A DNA stretch of 64,000 nt from Owenia fusiformis (taxonomy: Eukaryota > Annelida > Polychaeta > Sabellida > Oweniidae), in NCBI GenBank assembly GCA_903813345.2, contig CAIIXF020000001.1, forward strand, positions 34,131,366 through 34,195,365, given 5' to 3'. The notes beneath the pieces were generated by a model that was not told where the DNA came from, did no database searches, and saw only the letters and a list, made by a program, of their open reading frames with translations. Each line of letters starts with the position of its first letter. Position 1 is the first letter of the stretch. Shown here in pieces: positions 46,148-59,591 of the stretch. The position numbers and the translations under genes were made by a program.

Positions 46148-47050
46148 CCACCCTATGTAAAGTCTGTCACGTGAGTTTATGGATGATGTGTGGGCGAATG
46201 GTTCGCGAGTCTCTCCACTTCAGGTTTATAATGATACTTTTAACATAGTTTTAGACTTTGTATCTCTGTGAAACTTGTACCGTATCATTTATGTCTTAAG
46301 CCGACTTAATCCTCCAAATGTCTCATTCATGCGATTCCCGGTTAAAGAGAAATTCGCACTTTTGTGTCTCGGAAAATGATGTGTGGGCGAATGAATCGAA
46401 TTTCACGTGTGGGCGATTCTTACAATATTTTTCTGCAAGCTAAGTATTGAATTGTATTTTATTCCATGATCACGAAATTCCTTGCAATCTGATTGGTCCA
46501 CGAGACTTAAATATATCTTGTATTTTCAATTAGCGTCTCCACTTAGCGTTGGATACATCTAATGAAAATGACGCAAGCGTTAGGATTAGGTCCAGAGGCC
46601 TCATCATCCGCTCGTCGCAACGCAGATTCGCAAGCACACTGCAACGCAACGCAAGTATTGGCAAATCGCAATCAGGATTTGTATCATCCGCTCGGCGCAA
46701 CGCAACGCAATCGCAAATTGGAAGATGTTTCAACATGATAAGAACGTTGTTAGAATTTCACCATATTGAATGGCCTTTCATTATTTATACGATTTGAAAT
46801 TCGAATTACTCGCCCACACATCATTTTCCGAGACACAAAAGTGCGAATTTCTTTTTAACCGGGAATCGCATGAATGAGATATTTGGAGAATTAAATTGTC
46901 TTTAGACATTTATGGCACGGGACAAGTTTCACAGAGATACAAAGTCTAAAACTATATTAAAAGTATCATTATAAACCTGAAGTGGAAAGACTCGCGAACC
47001 ATTCACCCACACATCCATAAAGTCACGTGACAGACTATACATAGGGTGTG
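46148..47050. mobile_element. Foldback TA-flanked element, 903 bp
   Basis: Inverted arms of about 270 bp start near CCACCCTATGTA (46148) and end at 47050, flanked by TA (46146-46147, 47051-47052). Shared blocks include GTCTGTCACGTGA, GATGTGTGGGCGAATGGTTC, TTTGTATCTCTGTGAAACTTG and TTTTCCGAGACACAAAAGTG. The centre (46430-46800) has iterated CGCAACGCAA/TCGCAA motifs. It ends about 105 bp from the transmembrane exon. Confidence 0.8.
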
Positions 47051-47154
47051 TATCGACTTTCAAAATGAATGGTCTAGTGAAAATGGAATGGTAAAATCGA
47101 TGATATTACTTCTGAACCATTCTGTTGAAAATAGTAAGAACAAAATAAACGTAC

Positions 47155-47348
47155 CATGTAAGTCCTGTTATCAAAAGGGGAAGACGAAGAGACACCTTTA
47201 TTAAGAGCAGCCATGTTACGTATGTCACCGCGGTTTCTAAAGTAGAGGAATCCCAATAGTGCACCAATGATTGCAACCACAACCACTGCTGTTATAAGAC
47301 TAACTGCTATTATAACTGCCTGCTGGGGGCTATTAGAGGAGGAGACTT
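47155..47348 (-). CDS. MSP130-like gene: transmembrane exon
   Basis: Acceptor TTGTTGTTCCAG|AA and donor ATG|GTACGT bound a 194-bp exon. Entering in phase 1 (G from the previous exon plus AA) it reads EVSSSNSPQQ, then a ~24-residue hydrophobic helix VIIAVSLITAVVVVAIIGAL that continues LGFLYF, then the basic stop-transfer FRNRGDIR and a tail with MAALNKGV and FDNRTYM. It ends in phase 0. This makes the product a type I membrane protein, unlike the GPI-anchored sea-urchin MSP130. Splice phases match both neighbours. The short spacing to a foldback transposon (46148-47050) is notable. Confidence 0.8.
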
Positions 47349-47469
47349 CTGGAACAACAAGTTTGGCAAATTGTAACATGATTAAAGTCATTTTAAACAT
47401 AGTTTACGAGAAACTACTGCAACACATGTTTTCTTACGTCCAATCACAAGATAAACCAGGAGGTCTTTG

Positions 47470-47975
47470 ATGAATTGCTTTACGAGGATATAATTCTGTC
47501 TTCCAACACTTCGATGAGTGTCGATCAGAAACACAAGCTACTGACGGACACTAAAATGTTGTGTGAGAATAAAAATATAATCTTATTATTAAAATCAATA
47601 AAGCAAAAAAGAATGATAATTATAGACATTAGATTAGTTATGGAAACGAGGGTCAAAAGAATGCCCCTGTTTGTTTCAGAAATTGAACACATCATTAGAC
47701 AAGGACGACACAAAAGTGTACAACATGTCCCCAACAATATAATTGTTTCATCCTTAATGCCAAACACTAATCAGTTAAAGAGAAAACATTTCAGAAAATC
47801 CAAAATGGCCGCCTTATCCTTAAACTATAATGCCCAAAAGCTCAGTTTGAGATTTTCGTACTAAGAATCATCCCTGACAATTTGAAATTGATCCGTGAAA
47901 TGGTTTGCCTAAAAACTTGCAGACAAGACTTTACAGACAAGCTTTAAGGATGGAAAATCCAAAACGACTGTCTTT
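47470..47975 (+). repeat. Intronic copy of the 162-bp repeat family
   Basis: GTGTACAACATGTCCCCAAC, CTGACAATTTGAAATTGATCC and AGACAAGACTTTACAGACAAG are shared with 62340-63280. The copy is interrupted near 47975 and resumes near 48507 (AGAATCCCTAAAAACTAATC). Confidence 0.7.
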
Positions 47976-48506
47976 TTTACACGAAATATGGCAGTGAATA
48001 TGCGATACATTGATTTCAGTAAATACCCGATACTCACCTGCGGAATATGTCATACTCACTTGCGGAATATACCGTATACCGCAGGTGAATATGACATATA
48101 GCGCAGGTGAAAACGTGATACAGAAAGCCTTGATTTGATTGGTTGCGATAATCGACTACGCTGGATTATCAATATAGTTAGTACGTCGAGTACTAATATA
48201 TGAATCCTGGATTGACTGAATAAGTGTATTACGTGAGATTGGTGAGTGATACTTCTGCATAAGTTAATATATTCGATACACTGTACTGTTGATTCAGTTA
48301 TCGTTATAATAATTTATAAAGTTTTACTTGTTCGTTTAATCGATGCAATTGCCAATTGCGTACTTCCGTATCACGTTCTCATTGGTAAGTGTGTATGCCA
48401 TATACCGCAGGTGAATCTGTCATACACTGCAAGTGAATATGCCGTATTCGTTGCGGAATATGACATATTTTTGTATCGTGTTTACCGCGTAACAGTCTTA
48501 ACATTT
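47976..48506. mobile_element. Insert with iterated CTGCGGAATATG motif
   Basis: The insert splits one unit of the 162-bp repeat. Its two ends carry clusters of CACCTGCGGAATATG-like and CGCAGGTGAATATG-like motifs in both orientations (48030-48120 and 48395-48475). ACACGAAATATG near the left and TTTGTATCGTGTTTACC near the right hint at weak inverted termini. No coding. Class unknown. Confidence 0.5.
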
Positions 48507-48973
48507 TCCTGCAGAATCCCTAAAAACTAATCAGGTCAAGATTTTTATACAAAGAATCATCCCTGAGAGGGCCGCGAGTTGTACAAAGAATGATTGGGGG
48601 CGTTATTTTCACGCATCTCGCTTATGCTTTTCATCTAAAAACATGGTATGAATACACACTAAAGTTGTACTAAAACCAATTGAAGAATCTCTTATTATTT
48701 TATTTTCAGCACAAATAGCATCCTTTTTGTTATTTTGACTACAAAGCTTGTGATATTTACCCGCACAGCACGATTTATTAAGATAAGGCTGTCAACCTCT
48801 GAAATTTTGTTATTTTTGACCACTTTTTGAGGTCACCTGACCATGACGAACCTTGTGCCAAGTTATTCTGGCGCTAAATCGTTGTTGTTGCAAACTACTA
48901 CGAAGGCTGAACCAAAGCAGAAATATATATTAGTTCCATATTCGCACACATTCCAATAACCACATAAATAGAG

Positions 48974-49115
48974 GATATCCTATGATTTTTGAGGGATACC
49001 ATTTTTATCCATGAGTGGATATCGCCCATCTCCACGAGTGAGCGAAGCGAATGAGTGGAGATGGGCGATATCCAAGAGTGGATAAAAATGATAGACGAGA
49101 AAATCATAGGATATC
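48974..49115. repeat. 142-bp near-perfect hairpin
   Basis: GATATCCTATGATTTT pairs with AAAATCATAGGATATC at the ends. GGATATCGCCCATCTCCAC pairs with GTGGAGATGGGCGATATCC near the centre, leaving a loop GAGTGAGCGAAGCGAATGA. Probably a small foldback MITE. Confidence 0.8.
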
Positions 49116-49549
49116 ATATTAATCCGATGGTCGCTATTTTATATGGACTCCAAATAAATAAACCTAAAATTTGTTGTTTTCTTATTCTTTAGTAACTATA
49201 ATATTAACCAATCAGACGGCAGAAGTTATATATCTATATGTTTTAACTTAGAAATGTACAAGGTATATTCTGATCAAATGGATGGTTGGACCAATATTTA
49301 CAAAATGCCAGATACTTTTACCTTATTTATTGATCACCCTGTACTCTAGACTATTTGGTTTCTCATACACTTATTTAATGTCATGGTGGAATCGTCATAT
49401 GGATTAAACAGGAGCAAAGTAAAACCTGTCTTCTAGTGTCATATTCTGTATATTTTTAACGATCGGAAACGCTCTGTTTCTAACATTATCGGTTATGATT
49501 TTTCAATCAAAATTTATAAATCACGGGAAAACAATAACAATGTGCTTAC

Positions 49550-49821
49550 CAATCCTATCTGTTATGGATGGCGTCCCTTGGGCAGTTTTTGTGGTAGTCA
49601 TAGTCGCAGTAGTTGTTGACGTGAATGCACTCCTTGGGGTAGTGAATTCTGTTGTTACCGTGCTTTTGGTGGTAAGTGGGGGTTCTTTTGTCACAGTGAG
49701 GCATTTTGGATTGGTTGGCTCTGGTAATCCCGTGACCTCATATAAGGACATTGTTCCACTGACGCTCCCAATCACCAATAATAGTGGCTTACAGTTAGGA
49801 CTCTGATCATATGGAATATAT
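49550..49821 (-). CDS. MSP130-like gene: last ectodomain segment plus Thr-rich stalk
   Basis: Acceptor GACTTTAG|A and donor ATTG|GTAAGC bound a 272-bp exon. Entering in phase 2 it reads YIPYDQSPNCKPLLLVIGSV then SGTMSLYEVTGLPEP: the SP....PLL(L/V)V...VSGT..(L/V)YE signature that closes choice-of-anchor I/MSP130-type domains. It then gives about 40 residues rich in Thr/Ser/Pro (TTKSTVTTEFTTP), a mucin-like O-glycosylated stalk. It ends in phase 1, which fits the transmembrane exon. MSP130 proteins are linked to biomineralisation in echinoderms and molluscs; the role here is inferred from family only. Confidence 0.82.
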
Positions 49822-49829
49822 CTAAAGTC

Positions 49830-50780
49830 AAAGTCAAAGCATTAGAAATTAGCATTTTTTCTATAATTCGCAATAAGACTGAATTCATGAAAAACTGTAT
49901 ATTAGACTGGATGCATTAAGTACTTTAACTGTACATTAGTCTTGATGTTGCAAATGGAATGCCTCTGTCCCAAATGCATTTGTGATTCAATAAGTTTTTC
50001 TTCAATTGATTGAATTTCTAAAGCTAGAAAACAAAGGGAAGGGGTGCGATAAAGGCCAAATACCCCCATGGTCACAATGAAATCTGATGTAACATGAAGA
50101 TTACAATGTTAAATAATACTTTGGAAAATATCTAAGTGTTTGGACACACATGGGTTGAGATTGTGATCATTAAGTTCAGAATTGCTGAGGAGATTTGCTG
50201 CTGTTCAGTAATCAATCATAGAGGGAAGTGAACAGGTGAAATTATCATAATCTTTAGTTCACAATTTTAACATGTCTCTCATAAAAATATATAGATAGAC
50301 AATACATTTTTACTTAATCTTCGGTGTCAGTTGACGAATGTTGAAATTAAAAGCATTTGCTCTTATTCATTAAATCATTGACTTCACCGCCATAACTCAA
50401 TCAACTAAACACAGTTACTTCTCATGTATTTCTGCAAGTAACATTAGATCGTATCTTGCACAATACGTATTAGACTTTATCTTATGACAAGTGACATGAG
50501 TGAGGTCTCAGGTACATAGCATCGGGATATAGAATTGATAAATTGGAAGACTTGGAAGATTTCTTGAAAATAATGAGAATGAGAGAGCTTTAAAGAAAAC
50601 AAACCTGGAAAAACCTGGATATTCCACCTCGGTAAGGTAATTATAATTATATCATATAATTATATGATGTATTTCCCGCAAGATACACCCCGTATCCAAA
50701 ACCTCCCATAACTTAACCCTCATGCATTTATTTGTTCAACCATTTGTGAAAAGAGATTTAGTACATGTGTACATGGTTAT
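49830..50780. other. Intronic sequence, no recognisable element
   Basis: AT-rich intron sequence upstream of the stalk exon. TATAATTATATCATATAATTATATG at 50639 is a local palindrome. No coding or clear transposon end. Confidence 0.4.
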
Positions 50781-50789
50781 GCAATTTTT

Positions 50790-52060
50790 TCAAAATATAC
50801 AAATCGCGTAAAATTGCATTTTATTTCTTTTGTATATTTCTTTTTTAATGTCATTTGTAAACCATGGCTGATCATCAAATCTAGAAGAAATTATCTTATT
50901 TGGAATATAATCTTTCATGATTTGAAACAATGTTTTAATATAATTGTTAGTTGCATTATTTACTGTATCTGTATCAATAAAGTTCCAATTGATTTCTGAT
51001 ATCTTATTATTAATTAGTTCCAGATTAATATCATCATAATACCATATTGTCTTTTTAATTGATGGTTCCCTGGGAATTTTCAGTCTAAATTTTGTAACTA
51101 TTGAACAATGCAATGATCTGAGTTTCCAACAGGTTGATCCACATTGTAAGTTAGGAGGTGCTCGGAATCAGATATAAGTAGATCAATGCAGGATTTAGAA
51201 TTATTATTAAGTCAATTAAGATATTACTAAGTTCATATCCTGCAAGATTATTATTATCATCCTCATACCAGATATCATTACGAGCATTGAAGTCTTCGTT
51301 TATAATCATTCCATCACTAGGTTTAGTTAATACCTGTCCAAAGTTATCTTTCAATGAGTTAAAATATTGTCTTGTTTCATGAGCAGACATAGAGGGCGAA
51401 CGGTAGAAGAACCCATACATTATTGACTTATGATTAGCCTTTATCTCAATCCAGCAGTTTGACATTTCATCAGACATATATTCATCACAGATTTTAGATT
51501 CAATTGTGTCATGTGTCCAAAGAATCAGTCCCCGTCCATTGTTTGTTGAAAATTTTGGTTTGCAATAGCCTAACAGATTAAAGTTCTTGGAGTTTGAGTC
51601 ATTTGTAGAGATGTTTCCTGTTTCGCAAATTGCCATAATATGAAACTGTTCGTTTTTAGCATACTGTTTAAGGAATTCTAATCTACCCATTGAATCAGCT
51701 TTGCTACTATTTATGTTACAAAAAAGTATTTCTAGATCATCTACCGGTCCAGGATTAATTTCCACATCTCCACATAACATTAACAGAATTCTACTTATGT
51801 GACTTGGGTTATGTATGAGCAGTACCGAACCTGGGAGGCAACCTATTGACAGTACCAGTAGAAACAATTTAATAACGACTAGTGAAAAATTAGAATGCTG
51901 ATGCATGACATATGATAGTACATAAAAACATGTCATTGATACCAGACAAATATAAAATACTTGTTGGGCAAATATTATAATAAAAGACAAGAATGTAAAA
52001 ACCAGTGTTCCATGTTTGGCACTGATACCTAACTGATCGCAGTAAAGTAATTTGAATCAT
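50790..52060 (-). pseudogene. LINE 5' half with 2A-like motif and APE endonuclease
   Basis: The Met at 51990 starts a hydrophobic leader with segments at about residues 3-25 and 35-60, then CGDVEINPGP at residues 73-82, a perfect 2A-like site. The endonuclease follows: LEILFCNINS, MAICETGN, FYRSPSMSAHE, INEDFNARN (the usual GDFN is EDFN) and, after frame breaks near 51151, NSDHC and DDQPWF. Homology ends near 50810, before the RT. It has the same architecture as the LINE ORF2 at 5.7-9.4 kb but a different subfamily. It sits in the 12.3-kb intron of the MSP130-like gene, same strand. The missing 3' part is unusual, because LINEs normally lose their 5' end. Confidence 0.8.
51745..51771 (-). other. 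2A-like ribosome-skipping motif GDVEINPGP
   Basis: Codons 74-82 of the LINE frame match D(V/I)ExNPGP completely, with Gly ahead of Asp as in many active 2A sites. It would separate the hydrophobic leader from the endonuclease-RT by skipping between Gly and Pro. Confidence 0.8.
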
Positions 52061-52199
52061 GGGAATGAAGTACTTTAAAGTTATTTATGAAAGTATCGAT
52101 AGTGAACCATGGGAGCCAATCCTTCTTGGAGTAAAAGAAAGAAGCGTGCCTGCAATAATCAAGGTCACAAATTTGTCAAATTCCTTTTAAATACGGTTG

Positions 52200-52525
52200 A
52201 TTTTGACAGCAAAAAACGGAGATTTTACGGGAGTTATACTAAGAATACAGGAGATTTCACGGGAGTTATACTAAAAAACGGGAGATTTTACGGGAGTTAT
52301 ACCAAGAATACGGGAGATTTTACGGGAGTTATACCAGAATACGGGAGATTTTACGGGAGATTTCAGCAAAAATACGGGACATTTTACGGCCATATTTTTA
52401 AAAAAAATTACGGGAGATTTTAGTAGAAATACGGGAGTTTTTTACGGGAGAAAACGGTACGGGAGTTTGGTATTTTTTACGGAACAACAAAAAATTTACG
52501 GGAGATTCCCGTAAAAAATGGGAGG
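52200..52525 (+). repeat. Minisatellite of ACGGGAGATTTTACGGGAGT units
   Basis: Irregular repeats of TACGGGAGATTTTACGGGAG plus TTATACTAAGAA, about 30-35 bp each, decay toward 52520. An open frame through it (52109-52423) reflects the repeat. The block ends with TGGGAGGTTGGCAAGTCTGT. Confidence 0.7.
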
Positions 52526-53039
52526 TTGGCAAGTCTGTATATGTGTACAATGCTAATACAAATTAATTGGTAAGTCGTATAGTTGGCATATTTTCTTGAA
52601 TTTTAACATTTAATGTCCCAAACTCCTCCTAACTGCAGAAAAGTATACCCGGTAAATCATATTTACCAAAATGAGTGCCTCCAAGGCTTCATACCAGCGT
52701 ATGCATACATGTATGTATTTGTCACGAGTTTGAGCTGAACAATCTCCGAGCCTTTCGTCCAGTGCAATCCGTACCTCCTGTGCCTTACCTCATGCAGTTC
52801 TTTAAATTCCCGCGAAATATACCCTTCTAAATATTTTGATCTCCTTCAAAAAAATATATTTCATTGCGTTTGCTACTGATTTTATTCGTTATACAATGTT
52901 TATTTCTAATGTAGTTAGAATTCATTCATAAGAAAAATATTTAGTAATTCGTAACAAACTGTTAAAAATAAGTGAATACTTAGGAGTTTGCAAGGACTTC
53001 CGACCAGAAATTGTTTATTAACACCGTTGCGATGCAGTT

Positions 53040-53260
53040 CGTTTTGAAGTGACGTCATCCCCATATTCGTAGTTTTCAACATCTAATAAACGAATACCAC
53101 ATGTCGATGTGATGTTTTAATCTATAAAATTGAATTTCTTACATATTTCTCTATCCTGTTACTAAATAACAATTTATGATATTGGTGAACTCGCCAGGAA
53201 TTAACATAATACTATTTGAAGCGTTTTCAGAAAATTTTGACACCGCCATCTTGAAAACGT
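53040..53260 (+). repeat. Dispersed repeat also present at 63530-63720
   Basis: TGTGATGTTTTAAT, TATGATATTGGT, GCCAG(G/A)AATTAACATAAT and CCGCCAT blocks occur in the same order at 63550-63710. No coding. Confidence 0.65.
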
Positions 53261-54200
53261 GTAGTAATGTGTTGAACCCAGTGATTATCGATCTTGACAT
53301 TTTACAATTTGTTGCTCCGCGGAGATTTTTACCTAAAAACACATCAAATACAACATTGATTACCAATTTCGATGGTAAAATCATTTGTAAACGTTAAAAT
53401 TTATGTTGAATTAAAGTTTTGGCGTTGTAAATTAGAGTATTACAGATCGTACTAATTTTTGAAGCTTTCTCAGATCGTGCCCCGGGAATTTTAGAACTAT
53501 TTTAACAACGTCAGAGAGGTAGTGAAGGTACGCAACGAACGAAATGAATTTTGAGAATGTGAGCTGAAATTTCGCTAAAATGAAGTAAGGGTTTGCCAGA
53601 TTTGTTTATTGTGGTTAGCTTTTATGGTAAGTGCTCAGAAGCAAATAATTCATGTGCGCAAAATAATCAAATAATCTGATTGGTTTTAACTAATGTGCGC
53701 ATGCGCACCATGTGTGCCATGTTTTTTTCTCGTGATTTCGTTTCGTTCCATTAAGTTTGTGTTTCAGTGTAACTTCAGAAAAATGGCAGACCAATGAGAG
53801 AATTAACAGGTAAAATCACTTCGAAATTTAAAGAGAACTTTTTACCTATAGTAGCAAAACTTTTGTTTTATTTGTGCATTCTATCTATCAGATAAGAGTC
53901 TCATGGGTATATATGCAAATCAATTTGTTATTTACTGTCAGTACTATGGCTATGCGTTAAATTTCGACGACCTTGAAAATGCTAAATTGTACACAAAAGT
54001 CTAGTACAACCGTGACAATATTAAAAACAACCAATGTATTACCGTGGCAATGCTAAATACCAGCAATAAGTCTAGTGTGACCGTGGCAATGTCAAATACT
54101 AGCAAAAAGTTTAGTGTGATGGTAAAATGAAGGATGCGATCTGGCATGAGCATAGGAATCTTAAAAAATAGTACCGTGGGTACTGGGCTCACATTGTGTT
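53261..54200. other. Intronic sequence with short repeats
   Basis: GTGACCGTGGCAATGTCAAAT-type units recur three times at 54010-54095. No gene recognised. Confidence 0.4.
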
Positions 54201-54209
54201 GCTAAAAAG

Positions 54210-56200
54210 TGAATGATGGCTAAAATGTCAGAAAATAAAAAAAACGGATATAAATTTTGCCGATTTCCTGTAGCAAAATTATTTCATACAACTACTCTTT
54301 ACAAAGACATGGCTTTTTACAATGCAGGACACCTGAAATTATTTGTAAATCTAGGAAATGGGGCAAAAGTGAATTTCCCGAGACAAAAATGGTGGCCGTT
54401 TTGAAAATAGGCGAGTTTTTGAAGCAGGAGTCACAGGTTTTTTTCTTTATTGATGTTGAACAAAAATATTTCAAAATGGGAATCTTATCTACAGAGGATT
54501 TAAAAAGAGCCAAGTGTTGACAGACAGAGATTTTACAACTTGCCACTATCCTGGGCTGACTGAGAGACAGATTGACAAATAAATGTAAACTAAAATGGCA
54601 GAAAATAAAAAAAAGATATGATTTTTTGCCGATTTTTTGTAACAAAATTATTTCATACAACTACTCTTTACAGTGACATGGCTTTTTACAATGCAGGACA
54701 CCTGGAATTATTTATAAAGCTAGGTAATGGGCCAAAAGTGAATTTCCCGAAACAAAAATGGTGGCCATTTTGAAAATAGGTGAGCTTTTGAACCAAGAGT
54801 AATAGGGGAGTTTTTTGTATTGCTGTTGAACTAAAAAAAACTTAAAACGGGAATCCTATCAACAGAGGTTTTAAGGCAAATGGTCCAAAAGTGGATTTCG
54901 CGAGACAGATGGACAAATCAATGTTAACTAAAATGGCTAAAAATAAAAAAAAAACGGATATAATTTTTTGCCGTTTTTTGTAACAAAATTATTTCATAAA
55001 AGTACTCTTAACAGTGACATGGCTTTTTACAATGAAGGACACCTGAAATTATTTGTAAAGCTAGGAAATGGGCCAAAAGCGAATTTCGCAAAACAAAAAT
55101 GGTGGCCATTTTGAAAATAGGCGAGCTTTTGAACCAGGAGTCATATGGGAGTTTTTTGTATTGATGTTGCACAAAAATAAGTTAAAACGGGAATCCTATC
55201 GACAGAGGTTTTAAGGCAAATGGTCCAAAAGTGGATTTCGCGAGACAGATGGACAAATCAATGTTAACTAAAATGGCTGAAAATAAAAAAATGGATATAA
55301 TTTTTTGCCACTTTTTTAAACTAAATTATATCATACATTTACTCTTTACATTGACATGGATTTTTACAATGCAGGACATCTGAAATTATTTGTAAAGCTA
55401 GGAAATTGGTCAAAAGTGAATTTCGCGAGACAAAAATGGCGGCCAATTTGAAAATAGGCGAGCTTTTCAACCAGGAGTCATAGGGGAGTCTCCTGTATCG
55501 ATGTCGAACAGAAATAACCTTAAACAGTAATCCTAACGACAGAGGTTTTAAAACGTGCCACTATTGTTGACAGAAAAGTGGATTTCGCGAGTCAGGTGGA
55601 CAAATCAATGTTAACTAAAACGGCTGAAAATAAAAAAAAATGGATATAATTTTTAGCCACTTTTTTAAACAAAATTATATCATACATTTACTCTTGACAT
55701 TGACATGGATTTTTACAATGTAAGACACCTGAAATTATTTGTAAAGCTAGGAAATGGGTTAAAAGTGAATTTCGCGAGACAAAAATGGCGGCCATTTTGA
55801 AAATAGGCGAGCTTTTCAACCAGGAGTCACAGGGGAGTCTTCTGTATTGATGTTGAACAGAAATAACCTTAAACAGGAATCCTATCGACAGAGGTTTTAA
55901 AACGTCCCACTATTGTTGACAGAAAAGTGGATTTCGCGAGTCAGATGGACAAATCAATGTTAACTAAAATGGCTGAAAAGGGATATAATTTTTTGCTGAT
56001 TTTTTGTAATAAAATTATATCATATATTTACTCTTTACATTGACATGGATTTTTACTATGTAAGACACCTGAAATTATTTGTAAAGCTAGGAAATGGGTC
56101 TAAGGTGAATTTTGCGAGACAAAAATGGCGGCCATTTTGAAAACAGACAAAAAATTGATGTTGAACAGAAATACATGTAACTTAAAACGTGCCACTATTG
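54210..56200 (+). repeat. ~345-bp tandem array, six copies
   Basis: Units begin near 54213, 54593, 54930, 55270, 55617 and 55965. Shared blocks are AAAATGGCTGAAAATAAAAA, TTACTCTTTACATTGACATG, GACACCTGAAATTATTTGTAAAG, AAAATGGCGGCCATTTTGAAAA and GGAATCCTATCGACAGAGG. The last unit passes into GACGGACGGACG and then (CAGA)n. A single related unit is at 63285-63430. Confidence 0.85.
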
Positions 56201-56227
56201 TTGACGGACGGACGGACGGACGGACGC

Positions 56228-58255
<2,028 letters not shown>

Positions 58256-58644
58256 CGACTCCATTAACTTAACATGGGGATATCATTATATGAACTTTTC
58301 GAGACTTCAAACCGCTAAAATATCTAACCAGAAGTTGCATCGAAATTTGGTTTAAAGATTCGGATTCCTGAGAAAATTCTACCCTTAAGTCATAACTCAT
58401 ACGTTAAATTTGGAGAACTTTTTATTTTGACCCATTTTTCGGACACCATATCTCAAAAGTGGGTCAAAATACTTTCTGACGGCAAAAAGCTAACACATTA
58501 GCACACTCTTTGCTACCTGTATACACAAATTTTAACCAAATCATTAAAGTGTATTGTCAGAATCGCAAAAATAAGGAAAAACTATGAATTTGACCTAGAT
58601 TTTGACCTAGGCATTTTGGTGTTCAAATTTTAAAGCTAGGTAAA

Positions 58645-59591
58645 CACAAAGTCATCTCAACCCAGTCCAACTCAACCCAAAGTCAACTCAACCCCAAGTC
58701 AACTCAACCCTGTAAAACTCAGCCCCAGTAAAACTCAACCCTATTCGTTTGTGCAATGTCTAATTTAATTCTTTTATGATGAATAATTTAAGTCATTCAT
58801 TCCTGAAAATCTAGCATTTTGTATGATACTTTGAATAGAAAGTTGTAAATGTATTAAAAAAACGGTTAAGTGCAAGGATAATTCATCAAGTTGTCACTAT
58901 TATTTCATTTAAGACATCTTTTGAAATCAAATTTTAGATAATTTAGAAATAATTAACAATGTAATATAACTTTTATTTATATGAACATGCATTAACAAAA
59001 TCATTAACATTTACTAATTGATAGATAGAAGGCATATAGCCGTAGCCAGGGGGGGGGGAGTGCGCACACATCCTCCTCCCAATTTTGAAGGAAGTTGCAT
59101 CATTTTTTATCAAAACATATCTTTTTTGGCTCGCTTATGCCACGATCGGCACCCCCTGACTGAAAATCTGATTTTTTGGGGCCATCGCATCCCTCTTGAC
59201 TGAAAGCTGGCTATGCCCCTGGAAAACAATGGTCATGTTCCAGTTTTCCAAATAATCACGAGTGTCAACCTCATAGGGATTACAACAAAACAAATATATG
59301 AGCAAGATTAATAAAATGACCCATATTTTAATCCTATTAGTACCATGTTGAGGTTTTGGAGATAAACTCATTATTTAGACTAAATAACTATAATCTAAAA
59401 AGGCAGTGGTCTAAGAATGAAAATCACAAACTGAATTATGAGAATTATTTTTATGAATAAACTTTCTTATAAGTTTATCAATATATAGAAATATAGGGGT
59501 TGAGTTTTACTAGGGTTGAGTTTTACAGGGTTGAGTTGACTTGGGGTGGAGTTTTACTGGATTGAGTTGACTTGGGGTTGAGACGACCATG
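58645..59591. mobile_element. Element with AACTCAACCC-iterated inverted termini
   Basis: Left end (58651-58745) and right end (59495-59588, complement) are ~95-bp arrays of AACTCAACCC(C)AAGT/TAAAACTCAACCC. The innermost common edge is GTC(A/G)TCTCAACCC. It splits a unit of the 58-61 kb repeat. Target duplication not clear. The interior includes a CCAGGGGGGGGG patch at 59046 and no transposase. Confidence 0.65.

Noticed and set aside
47475-47864. 129-residue plus-strand frame
   Set aside because: It lies in an intronic copy of the 162-bp noncoding repeat and other copies are not open.
52109-52423. 104-residue protein of RFYGSYTKNT repeats
   Set aside because: The frame coincides exactly with a decaying minisatellite; no splice or start context.
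54257-54660. Frames in the 345-bp array
   Set aside because: Not conserved between array units, which contain stops at different places.
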